Shown one piece after another: positions 33,293-44,500 of a DNA stretch of 64,000 nt. Positions within the stretch are counted from its first letter, which is position 1, and the number at the start of each line of letters is the position of its first letter. The stretch spans positions 744,001 through 808,000 of the forward strand of contig JADJYC010000002.1 of the NCBI GenBank assembly GCA_016719925.1, in the 5' to 3' direction. The DNA comes from Crocinitomicaceae bacterium. Lineage in GTDB: Bacteria; Bacteroidota; Bacteroidia; Flavobacteriales_D; Crocinitomicaceae. Under the pieces are notes generated by a model. It was not told where the DNA came from. It did no database searches and saw nothing but the letters and a program-made list of their open reading frames with translations. The translations under genes and the position numbers were made by a program.

Positions 33293-36200
33293 TTACATCA
33301 CCACATTCACAATTTTACCCGGAACAACAATCACTTTTTTAGGTGCTTTTCCTTCCAGGTATTTTGCAGTGTTTTCCAGTGCCATTACTTCTTTCTCAAT
33401 TTCAGCCGCATTTAATGTCAATGGTAATTCAATTTTAAACCGCATTTTTCCGTTGAATGAAACCGGATATTCAAATGAACTTTCTATCAGATATTCCGGA
33501 TTGAATTTTGGAAAAGCAGCATACGTGATACTTTCTTTTTCGCCAATTTTTTCCCAAAGTTCTTCAGCAATATGCGGTGCGTAAGATGAAAGCAAAATCA
33601 GCATTTCACACAAGACAGACCGGTTGTTGCACTTTTGATCTGTAAACTCATTGGTAGCAATCATGAAATTGGAAACACCGGTGTTGAATGAAAAACGTTC
33701 CAGGTCATCCTGAATTTTTTTGATGGTTTTGTGCAGCGTTTTGAGTGATTCTTTGGAAGGCTCACCATCCGTTACAGCAAATTCATTTTTATCATTGTGG
33801 AATAATCTCCAGAATCTTCTCAAAAAATTATGTACTCCGTTGATGCCTTGTGTATCCCAAGGCTTCGCTTGTTCCAGCGGACCTAAAAACATCTCATACA
33901 AACGCAAGGTATCTGCTCCAAATTTTTCTACAAACTCGTCGGGTGTTTGAACATTGTATTTTGATTTGGACATTTTTTCTACTTCACGTGAACAGACATA
34001 ATCACCTTCAATTAGTTGTTCAGCGTACTCATATTGTCTATGCCACTGACGAAGTTTGTTGAGGTCTTTAAGTCGATCACCTTCTGGTAAACTAACATCG
34101 ATTGCTGTTCGGATTGCGTTTCCTGAGCTGTATGATCCAATCATGTCATCACCAAATTCAGCAAATTGTTTTTTAAACCAAGCGTCCACTTCTTTGTTGG
34201 ATCCGTTCTTTTTAATATCGTGATAAACATCTTCCGGAATCAATAAAACTTTGCGTGCAGCAATTTGTGCACCAGGAAATTTTTCTTCCAGTTTGATTAT
34301 TTCTTCATGTTCGCCATGATGCGCCGATAAGGTGAATGGAATATGACCTTGTGTCTGTGGCAACACAACATAGACGTATGCTGAATTACCCAAAATCATT
34401 CCCTGATTAATCAGTTTTTTGAACGGCTCATCAAATGAAATATATCCGAGATCATACAAAAATTTATTCCAGAAACGTGAATACAACAAATGTCCGGTTG
34501 CGTGTTCTGATCCGCCAATGTACAAATCTACCTGGCCCCAGTATTCAGCTTTCTTTTTAGACACAAATTCCCCTGAATTTTTTGGGTCCATGTATCTGAG
34601 AAAATACCAGGATGAACCTGCCCATCCCGGCATGGTAGAATGTTCGTAGTCAAATTGATTTTGATACTTCCAGTTATTTGCTCTAGCCAAAGGTGGTTCG
34701 CCATCTTCAGTGGGCAAATATTTATCTACTTCAGGCAAGGTAAGCGGCAGTTCGTTTTCATTCAGTACGTAAGGCGTTCCGTTCTTGTAATAAACGGGAA
34801 TAGGTTCACCCCAATAACGTTGTCTTCCAAACACGGCATTGCGCAAACGATAGTTCACCTGTCCTTTTCCAAAACCGCGTGAATCAATTTCAGCTATTGC
34901 TTTTTTGATGGCTGCTTTTACATCAAGGCCATTTAGAAAATCCGAATTAATTAATTTTCCTTCTTTATCGGTCCACGGTAAGTTCCCCCCGTCCTCTCCC
35001 TCAGTCCCTCTCCGGGGGAGAGGGAAGTCTTGTGGCCGTTCGATAACTTGAGTAATCGGTAAGCCAAAATGTTTTGCAAATTTATAATCACGCTCGTCAT
35101 GCGCTGGCACAGCCATTACAGCACCTGTTCCGTATCCTACCAAAACATAATCACCTACCCAAATCGGAATTTGTTTTCCCGTAAACGGATGTTCTACATA
35201 CGAACCAGTGAACACACCACTAATGGTATTTACATCCGCCATGCGTTCACGCTCACTTCTGTTTTTTGCTTTGGTTACGTATGCGTCAACTTCTGCTTTT
35301 TGTTCGGCCGTTGTGATCTGTGAAACTAATTCATGTTCAGGAGCAAGGGTTACAAAAGATACTCCGAATATGGTGTCGGGTCTAGTTGTAAACACTTCTA
35401 TAAACTCACCCGTTTGTGATTTTGTATTTTGAATTTGGAATTTAAGAGAAGCCCCCTCACTTCTTCCAATCCAGTTTCGTTGTGCTTCTTTAATACTTTC
35501 ACTCCAGTCAATAGTATCTAAGCTATCTAACAAACGCTGAGCGTAAGCAGTAATGCGCATGCTCCATTGTTTCATCAATTTACGCTCCACCGGATGTCCG
35601 CCGCGTTCACTGAAACCATCTTTTACTTCATCGTTGGCTAAAACAGTTCCCAATGCAGGGCACCAGTTTACATAAGCTTCACCAAGGTAAGTTAAGCGGA
35701 AGTTCATCAAGACTTCTTGCTTTTTTTGTTCGTCAAAATTTTTCCAGTCTTCAGCAGAAAAAGGCAACAAATCTTTTTCAATATCTCCCGTTAAAATATC
35801 ATGACCATTTCCGCTGAAGCCTTCTTTTTCAAAAACAGAAATCAGTGTATCAATTTTTTCTGCTTTGTTTGTGCGCGGATTGTACCAGCTATTGAATAAC
35901 TGAATAAAAATCCACTGTGTCCATTTATAATAATTTGGATCTGATGTTCTGACTTCACGATCCCAGTCGAATGAAAATCCTATTTTGTCCAGCTGATCGC
36001 GGTAGCGGGCAATATTTTCTTTTGTTGTTTTTTCAGGATGCTGACCGGTTTGGATAGCGTATTGTTCGGCAGGTAAACCAAAAGAATCGTATCCCATCGG
36101 ATGGAGTACATTGTATCCCTGCAGTCTTTTGTAACGTGAAAAAATATCAGAGGCAATATAACCAAGCGGGTGACCTACATGTAATCCTGCACCTGATGGA

Positions 36201-36322
36201 TACGGAAACATATCCAGCACGTAGTACTTTGGTTTTGTCTGATCATCACTGGCGCTGAACGTTTTATTTTCTGCCCATTTTTTCCGCCATTTTTTTTCTA
36301 TTTCTCTGAAATCGTATTCCAT
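33293..36322 (-). CDS. leuS: Leucyl-tRNA synthetase
   Basis: 1009 residues, class I synthetase. HIGH-type motif in MFPYPSGAGLHVGHPLGY; editing (CP1) domain with TTRPDTIFGVSF and GYGTGAVMAVPAHDERDYKF; WGEPIPVYY; and VEKMSKSKYNV (KMSKS). It is longer than the ~860-residue bacterial type because of a segment before KMSKS (about residues 660-780, with HHGEHEEIIKLEEKFPGAQI), seen in some Bacteroidota, and a Pro-Arg-rich insert (RPQDFPLPRRGTEGEDGGN) at the end of the editing domain, which stems from a small palindromic DNA element. Charges tRNA-Leu; tRNA-Leu(UAG) is at 25220. Single gene; start supported by MEYDFREIEKKWRKKW. Confidence 0.96.
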   Translation of the reverse strand: MEYDFREIEKKWRKKWAENKTFSASDDQTKPKYYVLDMFPYPSGAGLHVGHPLGYIASDIFSRYKRLQGYNVLHPMGYDSFGLPAEQYAIQTGQHPEKTTKENIARYRDQLDKIGFSFDWDREVRTSDPNYYKWTQWIFIQLFNSWYNPRTNKAEKIDTLISVFEKEGFSGNGHDILTGDIEKDLLPFSAEDWKNFDEQKKQEVLMNFRLTYLGEAYVNWCPALGTVLANDEVKDGFSERGGHPVERKLMKQWSMRITAYAQRLLDSLDTIDWSESIKEAQRNWIGRSEGASLKFQIQNTKSQTGEFIEVFTTRPDTIFGVSFVTLAPEHELVSQITTAEQKAEVDAYVTKAKNRSERERMADVNTISGVFTGSYVEHPFTGKQIPIWVGDYVLVGYGTGAVMAVPAHDERDYKFAKHFGLPITQVIERPQDFPLPRRGTEGEDGGNLPWTDKEGKLINSDFLNGLDVKAAIKKAIAEIDSRGFGKGQVNYRLRNAVFGRQRYWGEPIPVYYKNGTPYVLNENELPLTLPEVDKYLPTEDGEPPLARANNWKYQNQFDYEHSTMPGWAGSSWYFLRYMDPKNSGEFVSKKKAEYWGQVDLYIGGSEHATGHLLYSRFWNKFLYDLGYISFDEPFKKLINQGMILGNSAYVYVVLPQTQGHIPFTLSAHHGEHEEIIKLEEKFPGAQIAARKVLLIPEDVYHDIKKNGSNKEVDAWFKKQFAEFGDDMIGSYSSGNAIRTAIDVSLPEGDRLKDLNKLRQWHRQYEYAEQLIEGDYVCSREVEKMSKSKYNVQTPDEFVEKFGADTLRLYEMFLGPLEQAKPWDTQGINGVHNFLRRFWRLFHNDKNEFAVTDGEPSKESLKTLHKTIKKIQDDLERFSFNTGVSNFMIATNEFTDQKCNNRSVLCEMLILLSSYAPHIAEELWEKIGEKESITYAAFPKFNPEYLIESSFEYPVSFNGKMRFKIELPLTLNAAEIEKEVMALENTAKYLEGKAPKKVIVVPGKIVNVVM
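34985..35033. repeat. GC-rich palindromic insert inside leuS
   Basis: Contains TCCCTCTCC (35005-35013) and GGAGAGGGA (35017-35025), a perfect 9-bp hairpin with a 3-base loop, and an extra CCTCTCCCTC to the left. The GC-rich block is in frame with leuS and encodes PLPRRGTEGEDGG, absent from ordinary synthetases. Confidence 0.6.
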
Positions 36323-36436
36323 TTGATTGCCCGCTTTGTGTGAGTTCTGTATAAAACAGAAGGAGGCAAATTTAAGAAATTAACCGGCAAATCGCTCAAT
36401 GAAATGGTTCACTTCGTGCGAATTGAAGCGGCTTAA

Positions 36437-38131
36437 TTAATTCTTAATAAGCTGGATGGATGAAACCTGAGTTTCAGTCATTAAAGTCAGGATATACGCG
36501 CCAGACGAAACATTACTCAAATCAATTTTGTAAATTTCACCGCTGAAAAATTCAGTTCTGATCAATTTTCCTGAAAGATCTGTGATGATTATTTTGGCCA
36601 CCTCAGAATCATTTTTTCTGATTTCAAAAATGCCGTTTGAAGGATTAGGATAGATTTCAAATACTAAATCTTCATTTTCTTCAGTTGTCAGATGCTGACA
36701 TGTTACAATAAACTGACCCATCATTCCTTCATCTTCATGTGGCAGCATGTGGCAGTGATACATGTATTCACCGTCATCATCACAAAAAGTTTCAAATTTT
36801 GTGATGAAAGAAACTGTTTGCATAGGCGGCACAAGAATTACATCTTTTCTTCCCTGCATGTTTGCCGGAACAGCGCCACCGTTAATATCAGTAATATAAA
36901 ATTGAATATCGTGAATATGAAAAGGATGCGCAATGGGTGATTGGTTATCCAGTGTCCAGATTTCAATAGCATCTTTAAAAATAGTATCATTGATAATCAT
37001 CATATCAAATGAATTTCCATTGATGGTGAATGGTCCCTGAATGGCTGTAGGCCCCATGTTTACCGGCTCAAATAATTTTGTTCTGAATACTGTTGCATCA
37101 CCGGTTGACCAGGTAGAATTTGTAATCAGCGAAGACGGAATTGCTGTAACAGGATTTGTTGTTTGAGCAATTATTTGGAATTCCATTATTTTAAAATTGG
37201 CTCCGTTTAGAATATTTGAAAGATATCCGGGTATTGTTTGTCCGGGACCCATGCCGGGCTGAGCAGCGCCATAGGTTCCGCTTGGTAATTCAGATGCGTA
37301 GCTGAGCAAATCAATTTGTTGTCCTTCCATACCTGTCATATCAACCAGTAGATCTGCTCTTTCACCCGGAGCTAATTTTAATCTTGTTAAGGCAACAGGT
37401 GCGTTTAATAATCCACCATCTGTGCCTATCTGGTAGAACTGAAGATCACTTTCAAATCCCAAATTATATACTCTTTCTGATGAAGCGTTCAGCACTCTTA
37501 AACGAACTACCTGAGCTGGAATTGGTAAATATCCGTTTACGGCACCGTTAACCATCATCACACTGTCAGAGGCATTGTCAACTTCTATTTGTTTGGTTGC
37601 GCTGAAACATTTTGACTGGATCACAAGTGGAAAATCATCCACATTGTAGTGGCGCGGTAAATCCAATTCTGCTTCAATTGTGTCTCTGACAATAATTAAT
37701 CCGGCGGCACCCATGGTTGCGTGCATGTTTGTCATCATGTGTAAATGCGGGTGATACCAATACATAGAAGCGTGATCACGAACGGTGAATTTCGGATTCC
37801 ATTCTGTCATCATGGGTATAACATTGTGAGGACCGCCGTCATTAGCAGGAGCGACATGAAGTCCGTGCCAGTGTATGGTGGTTTCTTCCATCAGTTCATT
37901 ATGAACGTGGAGGCTCACTGAATCCCCCTGATTAAAAATCAGTGTAGGACCGAGGTAACTGTTGTTCACCCCCATGGTTGTGGTTGTATAACCCGGGTAA
38001 AATGTATGGAAGGTGTCTTTGACGAATAAATTAAAATCAGTGCCGGTTAGTGTGTCAGGAACAGGAATTAAGTTTTGTGCCTGAGAAATGATACTGCATG
38101 TGAGTGCAGAAAAGAGTAAAAGTTTTCGCAT
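36437..38131 (-). CDS. Multicopper oxidase with T9SS sorting tail
   Basis: 564 residues, signal peptide MRKLLLFSALTCSIISQAQ. All four copper motifs are present: TIHWHGLHVAP, MYWYHPHLHMM, IAHPFHIHDIQFYI and YMYHCHMLPHEDEGMMGQF, so type 1 and trinuclear centres look complete (axial Met in the MLPHEDEGMM stretch). Met/His-rich patches (MMTNMHATMG) recall CueO-like metallo-oxidases. From about residue 480, EIYPNPSNGIFEIRK starts the sorting domain. Secreted oxidase of metals or phenolics. Monocistronic. Confidence 0.92.
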   Translation of the reverse strand: MRKLLLFSALTCSIISQAQNLIPVPDTLTGTDFNLFVKDTFHTFYPGYTTTTMGVNNSYLGPTLIFNQGDSVSLHVHNELMEETTIHWHGLHVAPANDGGPHNVIPMMTEWNPKFTVRDHASMYWYHPHLHMMTNMHATMGAAGLIIVRDTIEAELDLPRHYNVDDFPLVIQSKCFSATKQIEVDNASDSVMMVNGAVNGYLPIPAQVVRLRVLNASSERVYNLGFESDLQFYQIGTDGGLLNAPVALTRLKLAPGERADLLVDMTGMEGQQIDLLSYASELPSGTYGAAQPGMGPGQTIPGYLSNILNGANFKIMEFQIIAQTTNPVTAIPSSLITNSTWSTGDATVFRTKLFEPVNMGPTAIQGPFTINGNSFDMMIINDTIFKDAIEIWTLDNQSPIAHPFHIHDIQFYITDINGGAVPANMQGRKDVILVPPMQTVSFITKFETFCDDDGEYMYHCHMLPHEDEGMMGQFIVTCQHLTTEENEDLVFEIYPNPSNGIFEIRKNDSEVAKIIITDLSGKLIRTEFFSGEIYKIDLSNVSSGAYILTLMTETQVSSIQLIKN

Positions 38132-38216
38132 GATCAGAATTGGTTATTCTGTGAAGCTAATAAGAACACAGCGTACATTATGTGATAAAGGTCACAAATA
38201 AGAATTGTTCTGAATA

Positions 38217-39344
38217 TTAACCTCCAAAAATAAAATTGATCAGAAAAGGAAATTGTTTTCGCTTTTTAAATTTCTGCCAGCCAAAACACAGCAACCAAAG
38301 TACGGCTGCGTATAATAAAAACAAACCAGAAAATCCAATCAATCCATGTTGTCCGATATTACCCAAAAAGAAATCTTCATTACTGAAAACGGTTGCAATA
38401 AAAACGGTATGTAAAAGATAAACCAGCATGGATGATTTACCAAATACGGTGAGGTGCTGTAAAGCCAAATTGTTTTGAATTTTGTAGACTAGCGGAATGA
38501 GCATTAATATGCCGCCAAGAAAGGTTAAAAAATAAAAGAGAGTTGGAGGATAAAACAATTCAGAATAACCTTCACGGGTAATCAATGTATTCCAGAAATT
38601 AGCTGATTGTTGTGAACCGTCAAAAAATTCATTGGTAGAAACAAACGGCATTTTCATCAGCCAGTAACCGGTTCCGGCAACAAACATTACGGCGCCTGAA
38701 ATACCAACATTTTTATTATACAAATCAGGAGCCATTTTAAATTTAAATGATCCGATGAATGCTCCAAAAAGTGAAACACCAATCCATGGGAATAATGGAA
38801 ACCATCCTTCAATTAAAAATTGTTTCCATACCGGAATTTCTGACAGAGCCAAATTGATTTCATTCCACGAAATTGCATTTCCGTTTTCATCGTGAAAGGA
38901 AATCTCTGACGGAGATTCTGTATATCCAAAGTAAAATTGCAATAAGGGAGTAAGAATAAAAATTGCAGCTATGACAGTTAGCTGAACACTTCTTTTAAGT
39001 TTGATAAAGAAATAAATCAGCGGCATGGCAAGGCCAATTACATAAAGCACATCATAGGTAATAAATGGAAAAATATCCCAGATCAAAGTGTCAATACAGG
39101 CAGCCATGACAATCGTTGTCAACCCTCTTTTCAGATAATATTTAAGCGGATGGGATTTGATTGTTGCAGTATAACTAACCATCATTCCGGCAAGAAAAAC
39201 AAACATAGGTGCTGCCACGCTGCCAAAAATCCGGAATAAAAAAGGATGTGGTTCAAGATAATTATATGGCGCCATGTTAGCTGCAATCATTGTGAAAATT
39301 GCAATACCGCGCAGTATGTCAATACTAACATCTCTTTGCTTCAT
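38217..39344 (-). CDS. HGSNAT-like membrane acyltransferase family protein (DUF1624/DUF5009 type)
   Basis: 375 residues with about ten hydrophobic segments. The N-terminus RDVSIDILRGIAIFTMIAAN and VAAPMFVFLAGMMVSYTA is the signature of heparan-alpha-glucosaminide N-acetyltransferase-like and YeiB-like proteins; LLIEGWFPLFPWIGVSLFGA and GKSSMLVYLLHTVFI also fit. Such proteins move acyl groups across the membrane to sugars; the substrate here is unknown. Divergent from the SpoIIE phosphatase at 39412, with only 67 bp between starts. Confidence 0.75.
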   Translation of the reverse strand: MKQRDVSIDILRGIAIFTMIAANMAPYNYLEPHPFLFRIFGSVAAPMFVFLAGMMVSYTATIKSHPLKYYLKRGLTTIVMAACIDTLIWDIFPFITYDVLYVIGLAMPLIYFFIKLKRSVQLTVIAAIFILTPLLQFYFGYTESPSEISFHDENGNAISWNEINLALSEIPVWKQFLIEGWFPLFPWIGVSLFGAFIGSFKFKMAPDLYNKNVGISGAVMFVAGTGYWLMKMPFVSTNEFFDGSQQSANFWNTLITREGYSELFYPPTLFYFLTFLGGILMLIPLVYKIQNNLALQHLTVFGKSSMLVYLLHTVFIATVFSNEDFFLGNIGQHGLIGFSGLFLLYAAVLWLLCFGWQKFKKRKQFPFLINFIFGG

Positions 39345-39411
39345 GACCGAAAAGTAGAAATAATCTGCAAGAATTCATTAACATTGTATCACAGAGTTTT
39401 TTAGCTTTTGT

Positions 39412-40902
39412 ATGTTCAAATTTTTTACACGTCTTAAACCAAGTCAGAAAATTGTACTTACAGTTTTCACCGGACTTTTTGTCTTGTCAACATATTTTGT
39501 TGTAAGTACCTATTTCAGTTTTTTAGCTGAGGCTGAAAAAAATGAGCTTGCCAGGCTGCAGGCCATTGCAAACACCGTTGCATTTCAGATTGACGGAGAC
39601 AAACATGAATTGATTGTCAATAAATATTCTGAACCCGGGCAGCTAACTTCAAATACTGATGACAGTATTTATTATGAATTGTGGAAACCCCTCAGAAATG
39701 CTTTTGAAACAAATAATCTGGAATCAGAGATTGCGACGCTTAAGCTGAATGAAGACCTGACCATGGATTACATTATGAACTCACTTGACTCACCGTATGT
39801 GCGTGATCCATATGATGATTATGATCAGGAGTTTTTAGATTATTACAAAACCGGTGGTGTAATTCATCAATATACAGATGAGTTTGGCACCTGGCTTTCA
39901 GCGCTTGCTCCAATTAAGGATTCAAAAGGAGAAGTTGTTGCAATGGTGGAAGTGGATGCTATGTTTGACACATTCATTGCTGAAGCGCACGACAAACTAA
40001 ATAGAAATTTGTCATTTACATTTGGTATTTTTCTATTGATAGGCACCATCATTTTGAGATTGGTAAGACAAATTGCACGGGCGGATGAAGAAGCAAAAAG
40101 AAAAATAGAGGAATCCAATCAGATTATTTCCCAAAAAAATAAAGACATTTTAGATTCTATAAATTACGCCAAAAGAATTCAGTCAGCCATTCTTGCACCT
40201 CGTGAAGAAATTTTCAGCACGTTTGATGATGCCTTCATCTTATATAAACCAAAAGATATTGTCAGCGGTGATTTTTATTATTACTCACTGGTAGGTGATC
40301 ATGCCATGATTGCAGCGGCTGATTGCACAGGTCATGGCGTTCCAGGAGCATTGATGAGTATGATTGGAAATGATCTTCTGAATCATATTACCCGTGAACG
40401 TAAAGTCACTAAACCCGGTGAGGTACTTGACCTGTTGCATAAAGGAATTACCAATGTACTGAAGCAGGACGGAAGACATGGTGAAACGCGTGACGGAATG
40501 GATATTGCGCTTTTATGCTTTGATCTGAACAATCATTCCAAAATTCAATATGCCGGTGCTTACCGTGCTTTGTGTATTGTTAGAGAAGGAGAAATGATCG
40601 AATACAAAGCCAATAAATTTCCAATTGGTAATGCAAGTATGGAGAGAGATAATTTTACCAATAATGAAATTGAAGTGCAAAAAGGTGACATGTGTTATTT
40701 CTTTACAGATGGTTATGCAGATCAGTTTGGTGGTGAGCAGGGGAAAAAATTCATGATGAAAAAATTTCACCGGCTACTGATTGAGGTTAGTACTTTACCC
40801 GTTCAGACACAGCAGCAAAAACTGGATGATGCAATTGAATCATGGAGAGGTGAACACGAGCAGGTGGATGATATTCTGGTGATCGGTATCCGTGTAAAAT
40901 GA
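39412..40902 (+). CDS. Membrane sensor with SpoIIE-type PP2C phosphatase
   Basis: 496 residues. TM1 at about 15-35 (IVLTVFTGLFVLSTYFVVST), a ~165-residue extracytoplasmic sensor region (cache/dCACHE-like, with LAPIKDSKGEVVAMVEVDAM), TM2 at about 200-217 (LSFTFGIFLLIGTIILRLV), a short coiled coil with SINYAKRIQSAILAP, then the phosphatase: KPKDIVSGDFYYYS, AAADCTGHGVPGALMSMIGN, RDGMDIALLCFD, CYFFTDGYADQFGG, DDILVIGIRVK. The metal-binding Asp residues are present. Probably acts on an anti-sigma-antagonist-like partner. A TAGCTTTTG sequence 1 base before the ATG resembles a -7 box. The next gene overlaps by 4 bp. Confidence 0.88.
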   Translation: MFKFFTRLKPSQKIVLTVFTGLFVLSTYFVVSTYFSFLAEAEKNELARLQAIANTVAFQIDGDKHELIVNKYSEPGQLTSNTDDSIYYELWKPLRNAFETNNLESEIATLKLNEDLTMDYIMNSLDSPYVRDPYDDYDQEFLDYYKTGGVIHQYTDEFGTWLSALAPIKDSKGEVVAMVEVDAMFDTFIAEAHDKLNRNLSFTFGIFLLIGTIILRLVRQIARADEEAKRKIEESNQIISQKNKDILDSINYAKRIQSAILAPREEIFSTFDDAFILYKPKDIVSGDFYYYSLVGDHAMIAAADCTGHGVPGALMSMIGNDLLNHITRERKVTKPGEVLDLLHKGITNVLKQDGRHGETRDGMDIALLCFDLNNHSKIQYAGAYRALCIVREGEMIEYKANKFPIGNASMERDNFTNNEIEVQKGDMCYFFTDGYADQFGGEQGKKFMMKKFHRLLIEVSTLPVQTQQQKLDDAIESWRGEHEQVDDILVIGIRVK

Positions 40903-41462
40903 TCTTGCCTCAGAAATATTTTTTACTGCCGTTTTTTATTTTGTTTTTCTCTTGCGGCCAGACAGATAAAACCGAAAATCTCATAAGTTCAGATTCTTCG
41001 AAATCCATTGATTCTTCTGACAACTCTGATCAGAATTTAATTGCATCAAATAATTCAGAATTGTCCACACCAGAAGAAATTGAAACTGAAGAAAATGCTG
41101 ATGTCCCGGAAGATAATTATTTACCCGTTGAAATGAATGAACTAGTTGTAAGCAGAAAAACTGAAAAAGTGAACGCGGATGAAAATCAGGAAGAATTTTT
41201 TGTTCCGGGAAAAGAGAGAAAAATAATTTTCAAACCAGAAATCAAAAATGATCTGAAGGAAAAAGGAATTGTAACGGTGCTGGTTTCAATAAATGCAGAT
41301 GGAGTTGTGGTGAAAAGTGAAGTTATAAAATCGCAAAAAACAAATACATCCAATCAGTTGCTTTTGGACAAAGCAATAAAGTATTCAAAGGAATATCTTT
41401 TTGAGACCTTGATGAACGGTCCTGAAACAACACAGCAGTATATTCATATCAATTTTGAATGA
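40899..41462 (+). CDS. Lipoprotein with TonB-C-like domain
   Basis: 187 residues, starting within the stop of the phosphatase gene (ATGA overlap). Signal peptide with lipobox FILFFSCGQT (Cys at 20). An acidic Ser/Asn-rich linker runs to about residue 95; the end, LKEKGIVTVLVSINADGVVV plus LDKAIKYSKEYLF, has the strand-helix-strand layout of TonB C-terminal domains (compare VxFxVxxDGxV). It has no TonB transmembrane anchor, so it is a lipid-anchored TonB-C-like protein. Translationally coupled to the SpoIIE sensor. Confidence 0.65.
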   Translation: MILPQKYFLLPFFILFFSCGQTDKTENLISSDSSKSIDSSDNSDQNLIASNNSELSTPEEIETEENADVPEDNYLPVEMNELVVSRKTEKVNADENQEEFFVPGKERKIIFKPEIKNDLKEKGIVTVLVSINADGVVVKSEVIKSQKTNTSNQLLLDKAIKYSKEYLFETLMNGPETTQQYIHINFE

Positions 41463-41593
41463 ATGTTTTAAACGTTTTAATCAGCGCTGTAAAAATCTTT
41501 AATCTGTAAAAAACAATCTTTCGAAGGATAATTACCGGTGTTAATCTGATTTAGGCAGTTGTTTTGAAACTGTTTGCTTATTTTTCAGGTTGA

Positions 41594-44500
41594 ATGATCA
41601 AAATCCTGAATTCAATACTGCTTGCTTTTGTATTATTTTCCATTTCCGGAAAAGCACAAACCGGATCCGGTTATTCATTTACTCATTTTAATTTGTCAAA
41701 TGGTTTTCCTGCGCAATATGTGTATGGAATGGAATGTGACAGTATTGGAAACATGTGGGCTATTACCGACAAAGGGCTCATGTGTTACAACGGGCACAGT
41801 GGTAAATTTTTTGACATCAAGTCGAAAGACACAACACTGGCAAAAGGAAGACCATATGCTCTTTACATAGATAAACGGGGAGATTTGTGGATAGGATTTG
41901 TTGCGCCATACGTCACTCATTTTAATCCAAAAACCGGCAAGGCAACCCAGTACTATCATAACCCGAATGATGCGGGCTCATTTCCGGATGCAATGGTTTC
42001 CATGTTTTATGAAGATTCACAAGGGCGTTTTTGGATTGGCACCTGGGGAGGTGGTTTGTGTCAGCTTGATCTGTCCACAAAAAAATTCAAAAGGTATAAA
42101 TCAGAGCATGGAAATTTTTCTACGCTGCAAAGCACAAACGCCGTATCAATAACTGAAGACATAGATGGCAGTCTTATTATCGGAACCTGGGAGGGCGATG
42201 GTTTTGAAAATTTTCTGACCATTTTAATCCTGAAACAGAAGAATTTTCTTTTTCAACATGGATGAATATGCACTTGAAAGTGAAGTTGAAAAAGAAAAAC
42301 ATATGGTGCATTTAGAATTGTTCATTTTGTAGAAATAGATGAAATGATAATTTATGGGTTGGAACTTTCACGGGTTTATTTTATGTGGACAGAACAGAAA
42401 AAATTATTACCCGTGTTACCGGACTGGATAAAGATCTTTTAAATACTCGCGGACAAATTACGTTTGATAATGTGCTTTCATGTCTCTATGAAAACAGCGA
42501 TGTCGTCTGGTTTCCGACAGAAACCGACGGGATTATGGTATATGATGCAAAATCCGGTGAAGTAAAATACATTCGAAAAGAGCTGGAAAAAAAATCAAGT
42601 CTGAGCGGCAATTTTATTCTGGATGTATTAAAAGACAGATACGGTAATATTTGGGTAGCAACAAATTCTGGCGGGTTGGATGTTTATTGTCCAACTGACC
42701 GCCAGTTCACAATTCATTCAAATGAAAAGCTGAAAGCACAAAAAATGCATGTGGCCCAGGGCACTTATGCAATAAATCATTTTGCAGTTTCTAATGTTTC
42801 TGATAATATCATTATTGCTCACGGTGGTGGCGCAACAGTTTATAATGCAGCTACCGGACAGTCAGAGTTACTTGATGTGAGATCTGCATATCTTGAGGCG
42901 TTGCGTCGGAATCCGGCATTGGAAAAATACAATCACAACAATCCTAATTTTGTTGCCGCGGTTTTTGAAACCGGAAATATTTATGTTCTTGGCACATATA
43001 TCGGTCAGGCAAGATATAATTCGGTAACTGCTAAATATGATTTTTCCAAATTGTCCTTGTCCGGTGGTTTTTATCCGGCTGAATATACCGGAGCGGATAA
43101 AATACTTTTGATGGGTGTTAAGGAAAACCCCGCTGACCAAAGTCTTGGAAGGTCTGTGCCATATATTGCTGAATACTCTGTATCCTCTCAGTCTGAAAAA
43201 AAACTGATTGATTTACCATTAAAACTTGAAACAGGTGAAGATGCCAATTACCAGTATTTTGAAAAAATAGATTCATTGAATTATTTTATTGGTTCTTCAA
43301 GAAACAGTTTCATGATTTATGATAAAGAGCAGAATTTATTGAAAACTTTTTCTGCAAAAGAATCTCTTTCAAATTTTCCGGATGAAAACATCAAACCTCT
43401 CCATGTGGATAATTATGGCTTGGTTTGGATGGCAACTGAGAGTGGCTTGTATGGATTTGACTACAGGAACGGACAGACATTTAATATACTTCCAGAACTT
43501 GAACTGGAAGAAAACGATGTGATCAGATGTCTCACCCGAGATAAAAACGGAATTCTCTGGATTGGATTAAAATATGATCTTGTTCGCTATAATCCTGACA
43601 CCAAAGAAGTATTCAGATTTACAAAAGAGCATGGTTTTGATGGTGGCGGTTTTACAGAAAGATATTTACGCAGGCATAATCGCGATGAAGTGATAATGCC
43701 GTGCAGTTACGGCTTGCTGATGTTTGATCCAAAGAGAATTACTTTCCATACTTCAACTCCGTCTGTTTTTATTTCTGACATTATTATTGATAAAGACACT
43801 CTGAATGTTGAAAGCAGAAATCAGTTTTTATCACAAGCCAATGAATTGAAATACAATCAGAATTTTATCACCATTGAATTTGCATCTGATCTTCTTTACG
43901 CATCTGAAGGAAAAATTTATGAATACCGTTTAATCGGATTGGATTCAGCCTGGACCAGAGTTATGAATCAGAATAAAGTCAATTATACAAACCTGGGTTC
44001 AGGAGAATATGAATTTCAGGTGCGTTGTATGGACGGATATGATAACATGAGTGAAACGGTGAGTTTCTCTTTTGTAATTAACAAGCCGTTCTGGTGGCAA
44101 TGGTGGTTTCTTCTCATAGAGATTTTTGTCCTGGCTGGAAGTGTTATTTTCTATATAGATCTGCGAGAAAGAAATCTCAAGAAATCACGTGAGCAATTGA
44201 AAAAAGCTGTTGCTATCCGTACTCAGGAAGTGAGTGAAAAGGTAATACAAATAGAAGCCCAGAAATCAATCATTGAAGTAAAAAACAAAGAGCTTACAGA
44301 TAGTATTAATTACGCCAAAGGTATTCAGAATACCTTGCTCGCAAATCGTGATTTGTTGAAGAAAAATTTGCCTGACCACATGATTTTCTTCAAACCAAAA
44401 GACATTGTTAGTGGTGATTTTTACTGGGCTGCTAAAAGTGAAGATGCATTTTATCTGGCTGTTTGTGACAGTACTGGTCACGGTGTTCCCGGCGCGTTTA

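Noticed and set aside
42868..43140. Minus-strand frames opposite the propeller protein
   Set aside because: Shadows of the real gene, with no start context or recognisable domain.
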